Shown here in pieces: positions 1 through 8,929 of a stretch of DNA of 30,311 nt; positions within the stretch are counted from its first letter, which is position 1, and each line of letters starts with the position of its first letter. Below the pieces are notes generated by a model. That model was not told the origin of the DNA. It did no database searches and saw nothing but the letters and a program-made list of their open reading frames with translations. This DNA is from Planktomarina sp. (GTDB lineage Bacteria; Pseudomonadota; Alphaproteobacteria; Rhodobacterales; Rhodobacteraceae): positions 1 through 30,311 of the forward strand of contig JADHLF010000032.1 of the NCBI GenBank assembly GCA_016780825.1, in the 5' to 3' direction. A program made the translations under genes and the position numbers.

Positions 1-752
1 TCCTCGCGGTGGCACTATTCTCGATCCGCCCAGACTCTGATTTCTCCATCGGAAATTATTGGGGCTGGCCGACATCCTTTGAGATGATCGAAAACTACAT
101 GATGGTCTTCACCTCTTCCATGCCGCGCTACATCATGAATTCCTTTTTCATCACCATCCCAACGGTGATTGGAGCGGTCGCGCTCAGCTGTATGACCGGC
201 TTTGCACTGGGCGTTTACAAATTCCGCGGCAATTTACTGATCTTCTTCATGTTTATTGCCGGCAATTTCGTGCCCTTTCAAATCCTCATGGTGCCCGTGC
301 GCGACCTGACCCTTGATATGGGGTTGTATAATACCAAGACCGGGCTTGTCTTGTTTCACATCGCGTTTCAAACTGGATTTTGCACCCTCTTCATGCGCAA
401 TTTCATCAAGGCCTTGCCCTATGAGCTGATCGAAGCGGCCCGGGTTGAGGGGATCGCGGAGTGGCGGATATTTTGGTTTATCGTCCTGCCGCTCATGAAG
501 CCCGCAATTGCGGCGCTGTCGGTGTTGATCTTTACCTTCATCTGGAATGATTATTTCTGGGCGATTGTGCTGACCCAGGGCGAAAATGCCCAGCCCGTCA
601 CCGCCGGGATCACCAGCTTTAACGCGCAGTTTCGCGCCATGTATCACCTGATGAGCGCCGGCTCGATTGTTGCTGCGCTGCCCCCTGTCTTGATGTTCTT
701 CCTCATGCAAAAACATTTCATTGCCGGGCTGACGCTTGGCGCGGTCAAGTAA
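1..752 (+). CDS. Sugar ABC transporter permease, MalG-type (5' end outside window)
   Basis: This is the inner-membrane permease of a carbohydrate ABC importer of the MalG/binding-protein-dependent type. About 250 residues are visible. The reading frame is open to the window edge (codons L-A-V before the GTG at 9), and MalG-type permeases are usually about 270-290 residues, so the N-terminus and probably the first membrane helix lie upstream. Several hydrophobic segments are visible. The cytoplasmic EAA loop that contacts the ATPase reads EAARVEGIAEWRIFWFIVLP, ending in the expected G-x9-LP pattern. The gene ends 29 bases before an alpha-galactosidase on the same strand, which suggests that the imported sugar is a galactoside. 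The partner permease, binding protein and ATPase are not in the window. The family call is firm; the substrate is inferred from context. Confidence 0.9.
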   Translation, partial: LAVALFSIRPDSDFSIGNYWGWPTSFEMIENYMMVFTSSMPRYIMNSFFITIPTVIGAVALSCMTGFALGVYKFRGNLLIFFMFIAGNFVPFQILMVPVRDLTLDMGLYNTKTGLVLFHIAFQTGFCTLFMRNFIKALPYELIEAARVEGIAEWRIFWFIVLPLMKPAIAALSVLIFTFIWNDYFWAIVLTQGENAQPVTAGITSFNAQFRAMYHLMSAGSIVAALPPVLMFFLMQKHFIAGLTLGAVK

Positions 753-781
753 CCCACAGCCTAGCCGCCAAGGAGCACGCT

Positions 782-2866
782 ATGTCACAGTTTTGGCGCT
801 TAGATGGGCCTCTTCAAACCTTGATTCTCGCGGCCGAGCAAGAGCGCCTGCCGCAGGTCATCTATTGGGGCCCGCCCCTGCCCGCTTCGGAAGATTGCGC
901 CGCGCTGGCCGCCGCCCATGCGATGGACGTCACAGGCGGCATGCTTGATGCCAACCCAGAGCTGTCCATCTGCCCCGAAGCCAGCCAATCCTTTCCCGGT
1001 CAACCGGGTCTGATTTGCCGCGATGCGCAGGGACGCGTCCTGCATCCAAAGTTCCGCTATGTGCAAGAGCTGGCGCAGGAGCACAGCCTCTGCCTCACCT
1101 ATGCAGATAAAGATTTGGACCTGACCTATGAGGCGCATTTTGAACTGACCGCCAGCTCGAACATGATCACCTGCTGGAGCCGCTTGGAGGCGTCTCAGCC
1201 GCTTATGCTGCATTGGTTGGCCGCGCCTGTGTTTCCCGCGCCGCAGTTGAGCGATGCCATGATGAGCTTTTCCGGGCGTTGGATCGGCGAATTTCAAACC
1301 CACTCCATCCCATGGCGGCCCGGCATTCATAAGCGCGAGAGCCGCAGCGGCCGCAGCGGGCATGAACATTTTCCCGGCCTCATCCTGCCCGAGATTGGGG
1401 CGCGCAACACCCTGGGCCGAGCCTATGGGTTTCACTATGGATGGTCAGGCGGACATCAAATGATTGCCGAGGAGCTGCCCGATGGACGCCGACAAATCCA
1501 ATTTGGCCATGCCTGCGACAGCCACAACGGCCTGGCCCAAAGGTTCGAAACTGCTAAACTTTATGCCGTATTTTCCGACAGGGGGCTCAATGGCTGTGCG
1601 ACAGCCTTTCAAAGGCACCTGCGCGACCATATCCTGACCTTCCCCAAAGCCTCCCTGCCGCGTCCGGTGCATTATAATTGCTGGGAAGCTATTTATTTTG
1701 ACCATGATTTGGGCAGCCTTAAGGAGATCGCAACCCGCGCCAAAGATCTAGGTGCCGAGCGGTTTGTTCTCGATGACGGCTGGTTTGGCCGTCGCGATGA
1801 TGACAGCTCATCCCTTGGTGATTGGCAGATTGATCCGCGTAAATATCCGAGCGGCTTGGATCCGCTGATCGATCACGTCACATCTCTGGGCCTGCAATTC
1901 GGTCTTTGGGTTGAGCCGGAAATGGTGAACCCCGACAGCAACCTCTATCGCGCCCATCCCGATTGGGCCTTGGGGCCAAAAGACCAACTGCTTGGGCGCC
2001 AACAAATGGTGCTCGACATGGCACGCGAAGAGGTGACAGACTATCTTTATGACTGCATCTCCGCCCTGCTAAAGACCTATGCCATTGGTTATTTGAAATG
2101 GGATCACAACCGGACCTTGCCGCTGTTCGATGTCACCCAAACCGAAGGCACCTACGCGCTTTTGGCCCGCTTGCGCGCCGCTTTTCCCCATGTGGAGATT
2201 GAAAGCTGCGCCTCTGGCGGCGGGCGCATTGATTTTGGCATATTAGAACACTGCCAGCGGGTCTGGCTGTCAGACAGCAATGACGCGCTCGAGCGCAGCC
2301 GCATTCAACATGGCGCAGCGCTGTTTTTACCCGCCCTCGTGACTGGTAGCCACGTTGGTCCGCGCCTGTGTCATACCTCGGGCCGCATGTTTGATATGCG
2401 GTACCGCGCTTGGGTCGCCGCACAAAGACATATGGGCTTTGAAATGGATCCGCGCGAGCTGGACGCACAGGAGGCGCAGGTCCTCACCGAGGTGACCCAA
2501 TGGTACAAAGATAATCGCGACTGGCTGGCGACAGCGGATATCTTACGCTTGGATTCTGCCGATCCCTCGGTTCTCGCAGAGATGCAGCGCGCCGCCGATG
2601 GGTCGCGCTTTGTCGTGTTTTCCAATCAACTGGACAGCGCGCAACAAATTCTGCCCCGCCCGCTATGCTTGACCGAGCTTGACCCCGACGCCCACTATAT
2701 GCTGCATCTGCGCAACCGCGATGAGGCGACGCGCTTATCACGCGGGGCGCCCCTGCTCAAATCGCAAGATCTGCAAGCCTCTGGCGCTTGGTTGATGGCC
2801 CATGGGGTGCAGTTACCCTATGCCATGCCTGGCTCAATATGGGTTGTTGAAGGCCGAAAACTCTGA
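782..2866 (+). CDS. Alpha-galactosidase, GH36 family
   Basis: This 694-residue enzyme releases alpha-linked terminal galactose from oligosaccharides or galactosyl-glycerol-type compounds. The GH36 signature is complete: LDDGWFGRRDD in the TIM barrel, WVEPEMVNPDS, YLKWDHNR with the nucleophile Asp at about residue 441, ESCASGGGRIDFG, and WLSDSNDALER with the acid/base Asp at about residue 498. The length fits the usual 700-730. No signal peptide is present, so it acts in the cytoplasm on sugar brought in by the ABC transporter upstream. The start is fixed by AAGGAG at 770-775, six bases before ATG. It is followed by galactose-oxidation genes on the same strand. Melibiose, raffinose, floridoside or the digalactosyl headgroup of plastid lipids are all possible substrates; the sequence does not decide. 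Confidence 0.95.
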   Translation: MSQFWRLDGPLQTLILAAEQERLPQVIYWGPPLPASEDCAALAAAHAMDVTGGMLDANPELSICPEASQSFPGQPGLICRDAQGRVLHPKFRYVQELAQEHSLCLTYADKDLDLTYEAHFELTASSNMITCWSRLEASQPLMLHWLAAPVFPAPQLSDAMMSFSGRWIGEFQTHSIPWRPGIHKRESRSGRSGHEHFPGLILPEIGARNTLGRAYGFHYGWSGGHQMIAEELPDGRRQIQFGHACDSHNGLAQRFETAKLYAVFSDRGLNGCATAFQRHLRDHILTFPKASLPRPVHYNCWEAIYFDHDLGSLKEIATRAKDLGAERFVLDDGWFGRRDDDSSSLGDWQIDPRKYPSGLDPLIDHVTSLGLQFGLWVEPEMVNPDSNLYRAHPDWALGPKDQLLGRQQMVLDMAREEVTDYLYDCISALLKTYAIGYLKWDHNRTLPLFDVTQTEGTYALLARLRAAFPHVEIESCASGGGRIDFGILEHCQRVWLSDSNDALERSRIQHGAALFLPALVTGSHVGPRLCHTSGRMFDMRYRAWVAAQRHMGFEMDPRELDAQEAQVLTEVTQWYKDNRDWLATADILRLDSADPSVLAEMQRAADGSRFVVFSNQLDSAQQILPRPLCLTELDPDAHYMLHLRNRDEATRLSRGAPLLKSQDLQASGAWLMAHGVQLPYAMPGSIWVVEGRKL

Positions 2867-2910
2867 CTTTATTCTCGCAAGACACAAAGACCGCCGCAAG
2901 GAGACCCATC

Positions 2911-3678
2911 ATGCCCAGCGCCCAGTATAGCGATCTTAAAGAGGCCTCGGTTTACATCACCGGCGGTGGCTCAGGCATCGGCGCGGCCATCACTGAGGGC
3001 TTTGTCGCCCAAGGCGCCAAAGTGGCCTTCATCGGAAGATCGGATGCCACAGCTTTCGCCAATGATCTGGCGGAAAAATACGGCAACCCTCCGCTCTTCA
3101 TTCAAGGTGACATCACCGACACCGGCGCGCTCAAAGCCAGCATGGCACAGGCCAAAGACGCGCACGGTCCCATCACCTGCCTGATCAACAATGCCGCCAA
3201 TGATGCAAGGCACAGCACACAAGACGTCACAGAAGAGTTTTGGGACTGGATGGTGCAAATCAATCTCAAGGCCTACTTCTTTGCCTGCCAAGCCGTACTG
3301 CCACAGATGCAAGCCGCCGGCTTTGGCTCGATCATCAATTTCAGCTCTATCAGCTATATGATGGGAAATGCGGGCTATCCGATCTACACCGCCTGCAATT
3401 CCGCCATCAACGGCATGACCCGCAGCCTCGCACGGGAATTTGGACCCGATAGAATTCGCGTTAATGCTTTGGCACCGGGCTGGGTTCTGACGCAAAAGCA
3501 AAAAGATCTCTGGGTCACAGAAGAAGGATTGGCGGCCCATGTGGCCAGGCAGTGCCTCAAAGAAACCTTAGAGCCAGAGGATATCGTCGGGGGATGCCTG
3601 TTTTTGGCCTCTCAATCCTCGAAAATGATGACCGGCCAAGCCTTGGTCATAGATGGCGGCGTGGTCACCACAGGATGA
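2911..3678 (+). CDS. SDR-family dehydrogenase, probable D-galactose 1-dehydrogenase; catalytic Lys replaced by Asn
   Basis: A classical short-chain dehydrogenase/reductase of 255 residues with the NAD(P)-binding TGGGSGIG motif at residues 17-24, LINNAAND, and a C-terminal IDGG. In this operon it most likely oxidises galactose to galactonolactone, the first step of the De Ley-Doudoroff pathway, since kinase, aldolase and lactonase of that pathway follow. That role is inferred from context only. The active-site Ser (146) and Tyr (159) are in place, 13 residues apart, but the motif reads YTACN: residue 163 is Asn (codon AAT at 3397-3399) where YxxxK expects Lys. The surrounding sequence is otherwise intact, so this may be a subfamily feature rather than damage. 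AAGGAG at 2898-2903 supports the start. The stop overlaps the next start (ATGA). Confidence 0.85.
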   Translation: MPSAQYSDLKEASVYITGGGSGIGAAITEGFVAQGAKVAFIGRSDATAFANDLAEKYGNPPLFIQGDITDTGALKASMAQAKDAHGPITCLINNAANDARHSTQDVTEEFWDWMVQINLKAYFFACQAVLPQMQAAGFGSIINFSSISYMMGNAGYPIYTACNSAINGMTRSLAREFGPDRIRVNALAPGWVLTQKQKDLWVTEEGLAAHVARQCLKETLEPEDIVGGCLFLASQSSKMMTGQALVIDGGVVTTG

Positions 3679-4580
3679 CGATAACAGCCGATTGGATCGC
3701 CGTGGATTGGGGCACAAGCACACTGCGGGCTTGGGCGATGAGCCGTGATGGGCAGGATTTGGCCCGCGCCTCAAGCGCAGAAGGCATGGGGCAATTGAGA
3801 ATGGCGGAGTTTGAGCCGGCACTGTTGCGGCTGATCGCGCCTTGGCTTGCAGAGGGCAAACCGACTCCGGTCATCGCCTGCGGCATGGTCGGCGCCAAAC
3901 AGGGCTGGATCGAAGCCCCCTATGCAGCCACCCCCTGCCAGCCGCAATCACGCTTCACCGCAGCCCCAACCCGGGATCCAAGGCTGAACGTGCAGATCAT
4001 CGCCGGCGTCAGCCAATCCGAACCGGCCGATGTCATGCGCGGCGAAGAGACACAAATTGCCGGGTTTCAGCGCCTAAATCCCAAATGGGATGGGGTGATT
4101 TGCCTGCCGGGCACCCATACCAAATGGGTGCAAATGAGTGCGGGCGAGATTGTGAGCTTTCAAACCTTTATGACTGGCGAAATTTTCGCCCTTCTCTCGA
4201 CATCCTCGGTTCTGCGCCACTCTGTGGGCGGCGAGACTTGGGAGGATGACGCCTTCCTAACCGCTGTGGACGAGGCCATGTCCCGTCCAGAGGCCTTCGC
4301 CGCGCGGCTCTTTGGGATCCGGGCACAGGGTCTTCTCCATCATCTGCCCCCCGCCTCCGCCCGCGCGCGCCTATCTGGCCTCTTGGTTGGTGCAGAATTG
4401 GCCGCCGCGAAACCCTATTGGATCGGACAGGCGATTGCCATGATCGGCGCACAACAGCTCTGCGATGGCTATGCCGCCGCCCTAGCAGCGCAGCACGTCC
4501 CGGTAACCCGCACCGATGCCAGCCAAATGACCCTCGCCGGGCTCAAAGCAGCCTATGCCACTTGGAAGGAAATGCCATGA
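3675..4580 (+). CDS. dgoK: 2-dehydro-3-deoxygalactonokinase
   Basis: This kinase phosphorylates 2-dehydro-3-deoxy-D-galactonate to its 6-phosphate, the penultimate step of oxidative galactose breakdown. The 301-residue protein opens with ADWIAVDWGTSTLRAW, the sugar-kinase phosphate-binding motif, and contains CGMVGAKQGW, CLPGTHTKWV and FMTGEIFALLS, all typical of DgoK. The length matches the family (about 290-300). The frame is open upstream to 3552, but the start at 3675 is preferred: the protein homology begins there and the ATG overlaps the stop of the preceding SDR gene (ATGA), indicating translational coupling. The stop in turn overlaps the start of dgoA. Soluble and cytoplasmic. Confidence 0.95.
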   Translation: MTITADWIAVDWGTSTLRAWAMSRDGQDLARASSAEGMGQLRMAEFEPALLRLIAPWLAEGKPTPVIACGMVGAKQGWIEAPYAATPCQPQSRFTAAPTRDPRLNVQIIAGVSQSEPADVMRGEETQIAGFQRLNPKWDGVICLPGTHTKWVQMSAGEIVSFQTFMTGEIFALLSTSSVLRHSVGGETWEDDAFLTAVDEAMSRPEAFAARLFGIRAQGLLHHLPPASARARLSGLLVGAELAAAKPYWIGQAIAMIGAQQLCDGYAAALAAQHVPVTRTDASQMTLAGLKAAYATWKEMP

Positions 4581-5179
4581 CCCGTCCCATTATCGCCATT
4601 CTGCGCGGGGTTCAGCCAGAGGAGGTCTTGGCGATCGCTGATGCTATTTTAAACGCGGGTATTGAAAAAATCGAAGTGCCGCTGAATTCTCCCGCCCCCC
4701 TGGACAGTATCGAGGCGCTGGCGAAGACCTTTGGCGCTCAGGCCTTGATTGGCGCCGGAACGGTGCTGACACCGCAGGAGGTTGCGCAGGTGGACCAGGC
4801 CGGGGGCCGTTTGGTGGTGTCACCAAATTGCGATGTTGAGGTCATAGGCGCCGCAACCGCCGCCGGTCTGCAAAGTTGGCCCGGGATCTTTACCCCAAGT
4901 GAGGCATTAACCGCTCTCAAAGCTGGGGCGACGGGCTTGAAGCTATTTCCCGGCGATATGGCCCAACCGCGCGGTCTGAAAGCGATGCGGGCGATTTTGC
5001 CGGCAGGCACGCAGGTCTATGCGGTGGGCGGTGCTGAGCCAAATAATTTCGCCGATTGGATTGCCGCCAGTGCAGATGGCTTCGGCCTTGGCTCGGCCCT
5101 ATACAAACCCGGTGACACGCCACAGAGCGTGGCACAAAAGGCGCGCGCCATTGTGGCCGCATTCGATGCCGCATGGTAA
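4577..5179 (+). CDS. dgoA: 2-dehydro-3-deoxy-6-phosphogalactonate aldolase
   Basis: This class I aldolase splits 2-dehydro-3-deoxy-6-phosphogalactonate into pyruvate and glyceraldehyde 3-phosphate, the last step of the pathway. The 200-residue protein is a single TIM barrel of the KDPG/KDPGal aldolase family. Motifs include IIAILRGV at the N-terminus, KIEVPLNSP with the catalytic Glu at residue 33, LIGAGTVL, and GLKLFPGD with the Schiff-base Lys at about residue 122. The GLKLFP context and the neighbouring dgoK favour the galactonate rather than the gluconate enzyme. The start at 4577 lies in an ATGA overlap with dgoK; the frame is open further upstream but that stretch is dgoK read out of frame. 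The 3' end overlaps the next gene by 7 bases. Confidence 0.95.
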   Translation: MTRPIIAILRGVQPEEVLAIADAILNAGIEKIEVPLNSPAPLDSIEALAKTFGAQALIGAGTVLTPQEVAQVDQAGGRLVVSPNCDVEVIGAATAAGLQSWPGIFTPSEALTALKAGATGLKLFPGDMAQPRGLKAMRAILPAGTQVYAVGGAEPNNFADWIAASADGFGLGSALYKPGDTPQSVAQKARAIVAAFDAAW

Positions 5180-6009
5180 GCGTTTTTGACACCCGCCCCT
5201 GTAGCCTCGGCGAGGGTCCACTCTGGCATCCCTTGCGCGGCGAGCTGTTCTGGTTTGACATCAACGCCCATCGATTGCTCAGCAAAACCGCCCTCTGGCA
5301 GTTTGATGAATATGTTTCTGCGGCCGGATGGATCAGCCAGGACGAATTGCTCATCGCCTCTGAAAGTCAGCTGTTTCGCTTTCACCTGAGCGACCATAGT
5401 CAAAGTAAAATTTGCGATCTCGAAGCGGACAATCCAATCACACGTTCAAATGATGGGCGCTGTGATCCGCAAGGTGGGTTTTGGATTGGCACGATGGGCA
5501 AGAAAGCTGAGGCGAGGGCGGGCGCAATTTACCGATATTATCGCGGTGATCTGGTGCGGCTATTCCCTGAGATCACCATTCCCAATGCCATATGTTTTGC
5601 ACCAGACGGGCAGACAGCCTATTTCACCGACACCCCGCTCCGGCAAATTTTTGCGGTCGATCTGGATGCAGCGGGCTGGCCATGCAGCGCACCGCGCGTG
5701 GCCGTGGATTTGACCGCGACCGCAGAGAACCCCGACGGTGCTGTGGTGGATGCGCAGGGCAATATCTGGAACGCGCAATGGGGCGCCGCGCGCCTGGCCT
5801 GTTATAGCCCGCAAGGCACTTTGTTAGAGACCTTGAAAATTGGCGCCAGACAGGCCACATGCCCCGCCTTTGCCGGGGCCAGCAGCCGAATTTTTTGCAC
5901 CAGCGCAACCGAAGGCATCGCAGCAGCAGCCCTGACCGCAAGTGACGGCCAAACCTTTACGGCCGAGGTCTCCGCCATTGGGCAGCTTGAACATCAAGTC
6001 ATTTTATGA
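5173..6009 (+). CDS. SMP-30/gluconolactonase-family sugar lactonase (probable galactonolactonase)
   Basis: A 278-residue SMP-30/LRE family protein, a six-bladed beta-propeller metal-dependent lactonase. The expected metal and substrate ligands of the family are all visible: Glu14 in LGEGPLWHP, Asn93 in SNDGRCDPQGGFWIGTMG, Asn138 in IPNAICFAPDG, and Asp188 in NPDGAVVDAQGNIW. No signal peptide is present. In this operon the likely role is to open galactono-lactone produced by the galactose dehydrogenase, giving galactonate. Gluconolactone or arabinonolactone are equally possible on sequence alone. The start overlaps the end of dgoA by 7 bases, which suggests coupled translation. Confidence 0.88.
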   Translation: MVSVFDTRPCSLGEGPLWHPLRGELFWFDINAHRLLSKTALWQFDEYVSAAGWISQDELLIASESQLFRFHLSDHSQSKICDLEADNPITRSNDGRCDPQGGFWIGTMGKKAEARAGAIYRYYRGDLVRLFPEITIPNAICFAPDGQTAYFTDTPLRQIFAVDLDAAGWPCSAPRVAVDLTATAENPDGAVVDAQGNIWNAQWGAARLACYSPQGTLLETLKIGARQATCPAFAGASSRIFCTSATEGIAAAALTASDGQTFTAEVSAIGQLEHQVIL

Positions 6010-6016
6010 GGTCCCA

Positions 6017-7897
6017 ATGAAACGCAGCCTCGGAGTTTGTTACTATCCGGAACATTGGCCAGAAGAAATTTGGGCCCTTGATGCGCAGCAGATGGATGAA
6101 ACCGGTCTCACTTGGGTGCGGATTGGCGAATTTGCTTGGTCGCGCCTTGAGCCGCAGCCTGGGCAATTTGACTGGGGCTGGCTGGACAGAGCAATTGCGA
6201 CATTGGGCAATGCGGGGCTCAAGATTATTTTGGGCACACCGACCGCCACCCCGCCACGCTGGATGCTCGACAAATATCCAGACATGCTGGCCCGCAACAG
6301 CGCAGGCGAGGTCCGTAAATTTGGCTCGCGGCGCCACTATTGTTTTAGCCACGCAGCCTATCGAGACGAAGCGCGACGTATCACCCGCCTCATGGCCGAA
6401 CGCTATGGCACGCACCCCAGCATTGCCGCATGGCAGACCGACAATGAGTATGATTGCCACGATACAGCCATTAGCTATTCTTCTCATGCCAAACACGCCT
6501 TTCAAGACTGGTGCGCCCAGCGCTATCAATCCCCACAAGCGCTCAATGCGGCTTGGGGGAATGTGTTTTGGTCGATGGAGTATGACAGTTTCGACCAGTT
6601 GGATCTGCCCAATCAAACCGTGACCGAACCAAATCCCAGCCATGTCTTGGCCTTTCGCAGGTTCTCATCTGATCAAGTGGTGCTTTTCAACCGCGTGCAA
6701 TGTGACGAAATTCGTAAATATTCTGATCGTCCCATCATTCATAATTTCATGGGCCGCATCACCGCCTTTGATCATTATAACCTGGGCGCAGATTTGGATA
6801 TATCCTCTTGGGACAGCTACCCTATGGGATTTTTACTGGACCGCGTTGGAGCCGATGAAACCGCGCAGGCGCATTATCTGCGCCAAGGCGATCCAGACTT
6901 TCAAGCCTTCCACCATGATCTCTACCGCGCCACCTCCGCGGGGCGCTGGTGGGTGATGGAGCAACAGCCCGGCCCGGTCAATTGGGCGCCATGGAACCCC
7001 GCCCCGCTGCCTGGAATGCCGCGCCTTTGGGCTTGGGAGGCCTTTGCCCATGGTGCGGAAACCGTATGCTATTTCCGCTGGCGGCAAGCGCCATTCGCCC
7101 AGGAACAAATGCATGCAGGCCTGTTGCGTCCCGACCGCAGCCCCGCCCCAGCACTGGCCGAGGCCGCTCAGGTCGCCGCAGAGCTTGCCGAAGCGCCAGA
7201 TGTTGGCACGGCAAGAGCGCCGGTGGCACTGGTGTTTGACTATGACAGCGCCTACGCATGGGAAAGCCAGCCGCAAGGCGCAGATTTTGATTATTTCCAG
7301 CTTGTGTTTGACTGCTACCGGGCGTTGCGCCGCGCCGGGCTCTCGGTGGATATCCTGCCCAAAACTGTGGATCCCAGCGCCTATAAAATCACCTTCGCCC
7401 CGGGGCTGTTGACCGTGCCAGAAAGCCTGCAAGGCGGTTTGGTTGTCGCGGGACCGCGCGCAGGATCCAAAACCGAAGAGCTGACCATCCCTGAAGGTCT
7501 TGGGCCCGATATTAAAGGCCTGTCCACAAAGGTCACCTTTGTTGAAAGCCTACCGCCTTTTGCACCGATGGCCCTCGAAGGCGGCGGGGCATTTATGAAA
7601 TGGCGCGAAGCTCTTGAGACAAGGGACTCCGTGATCTTGCACCTTGAGGAGGGTGCTCCTGCGGCTGTGCGCAAGGGGCAGATGATCTATATCGCAGGAT
7701 GGCCCGATGCCACCGGTTGGCGGCGGCTTTTGGACATGTTGGCAGAGCAAGCCGGACTCGATCTGATGGATTTACCGCCAGATCTGCGTCTGCGCGAAAC
7801 AGACAGCCATAGATTTTGGTTCAATTACGGCCCCCGCGCCGTCACCTACCAAAATATTACTCTGCCCGCCGCAGGTGTGCATTGGGAGGTGAAGTAA
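6017..7897 (+). CDS. Beta-galactosidase, GH42 family
   Basis: This 626-residue glycoside hydrolase releases beta-linked galactose. GH42 landmarks are GVCYYPEHWPEEIW at the N-terminus, AAWQTDNEYDCHD with the acid/base Glu at residue 144, and WWVMEQQPGPVNW with the nucleophile Glu at residue 315. These are followed by the trimerisation domain (ALVFDYDSAYAWESQPQG) and a short C-terminal beta domain. The length is slightly below the usual 650-690. No signal peptide, so it is cytoplasmic. The start at 6017 is chosen because homology begins at MKRSLGVCYYPEHW and GAGGT lies just upstream; the frame is open to 5942 but that part overlaps the lactonase gene. Having both an alpha- and a beta-galactosidase in one operon implies mixed-linkage galactosides as substrate. 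Confidence 0.95.
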   Translation: MKRSLGVCYYPEHWPEEIWALDAQQMDETGLTWVRIGEFAWSRLEPQPGQFDWGWLDRAIATLGNAGLKIILGTPTATPPRWMLDKYPDMLARNSAGEVRKFGSRRHYCFSHAAYRDEARRITRLMAERYGTHPSIAAWQTDNEYDCHDTAISYSSHAKHAFQDWCAQRYQSPQALNAAWGNVFWSMEYDSFDQLDLPNQTVTEPNPSHVLAFRRFSSDQVVLFNRVQCDEIRKYSDRPIIHNFMGRITAFDHYNLGADLDISSWDSYPMGFLLDRVGADETAQAHYLRQGDPDFQAFHHDLYRATSAGRWWVMEQQPGPVNWAPWNPAPLPGMPRLWAWEAFAHGAETVCYFRWRQAPFAQEQMHAGLLRPDRSPAPALAEAAQVAAELAEAPDVGTARAPVALVFDYDSAYAWESQPQGADFDYFQLVFDCYRALRRAGLSVDILPKTVDPSAYKITFAPGLLTVPESLQGGLVVAGPRAGSKTEELTIPEGLGPDIKGLSTKVTFVESLPPFAPMALEGGGAFMKWREALETRDSVILHLEEGAPAAVRKGQMIYIAGWPDATGWRRLLDMLAEQAGLDLMDLPPDLRLRETDSHRFWFNYGPRAVTYQNITLPAAGVHWEVK

Positions 7898-8904
7898 TGC
7901 GGCTCGCACCCTTTGGGCAAACGGCAGATGGGCGTGATGTGCAAAAAATCACTCTGCGCTCTGAACAGCTCACCGTCACGATCCTGACCCTGGGCGCTGT
8001 CATCAATGATGTTCGGCTGACCGGCGTGGCCTGGCCCCTCACCCTCGGCAGTCCTGATGTGGCGGGCTATGAGGGAAAATTAAACAGCTTTGGCTCCTTC
8101 ATGGGACCGGTCATCAATCGCATCAAAGGCTGCACCGCCGCGATTGACGGAAAGTCCTATCGGTTCGAAAAGCATCATTCCGGCGATTTGACCCAGCATT
8201 CCGGCAGCACCGGCATGCATCGGCAGATTTGGAGCATCACCGAACATGGGCCCGACTATGTCGTGCTGACCTTAAATTTACCCGATGGATTGGGCGGCTT
8301 TCCCGGCAACCGCGACATCATGCTGCGCTATGAGATTGAGCAGGCCTGCCTAACCATGACCGCCACGGCCACCAGCGATGCAGCCACCCCCTTCAACCCT
8401 GCCAATCATTCCTATTGGTCCTTGGACTCCCAGCCCGGCTATGGTGGGCAACAGCTTCAAATTGCCGCCGATCACTACAGCGAACCGGATGCTCAGTTGA
8501 TGCCCACAGGGCGGATATTACCCGTGGACGACAGCCCCTATGATTTTCGCACCGGCCGCAACTTGGCAGGCGATGACAGCGAATTTTATGATCTCAACCT
8601 CTGTCTTGGCGCAACAAAAGCCCCGCTGCGCCCGATTGCGCGATTGACCGGGCTGGACGGGGTATGCATGGAGATGGCCACAACCGAATGCGGGCTGCAA
8701 CTCTATGACGGAGGTACAATTGACGGGCGCGATTATCCAACCCATCACGGCGCGCCCTATGGGCCCTATGCCGCACCCGCGCTTGAGGCACAAAGCTGGC
8801 CGGGCTCATTGGCGCACAGTCATTTCCCCGATATTATTTTGCGCCCGGGTGCACCCTATCGGCAAATCACAAGCTGGACCTTCTCAGCCAAGCAGATAGG
8901 CTAG
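7897..8904 (+). CDS. galM: Aldose 1-epimerase (galactose mutarotase)
   Basis: A 335-residue galactose mutarotase-fold protein that interconverts the alpha and beta anomers of galactose, so that sugar released by both galactosidases can enter one dehydrogenase. Family motifs are GPVINRIKG, QHSGSTGMHRQIW (His101), NPANHSYWSL with the probable catalytic acid His171, and ALEAQSWPGS with the probable catalytic base Glu297. The length is typical. The start at 7897 overlaps the stop of the GH42 gene by one base (TAATG), with GGAGG at 7885-7889 inside the upstream gene as ribosome binding site. It appears to be the last gene of the galactoside operon; the next gene starts 25 bases on and belongs to another pathway. 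Confidence 0.93.
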   Translation: MRLAPFGQTADGRDVQKITLRSEQLTVTILTLGAVINDVRLTGVAWPLTLGSPDVAGYEGKLNSFGSFMGPVINRIKGCTAAIDGKSYRFEKHHSGDLTQHSGSTGMHRQIWSITEHGPDYVVLTLNLPDGLGGFPGNRDIMLRYEIEQACLTMTATATSDAATPFNPANHSYWSLDSQPGYGGQQLQIAADHYSEPDAQLMPTGRILPVDDSPYDFRTGRNLAGDDSEFYDLNLCLGATKAPLRPIARLTGLDGVCMEMATTECGLQLYDGGTIDGRDYPTHHGAPYGPYAAPALEAQSWPGSLAHSHFPDIILRPGAPYRQITSWTFSAKQIG

Positions 8905-8929
8905 GCTTGACGTTAAAAAGGCCTGATTC

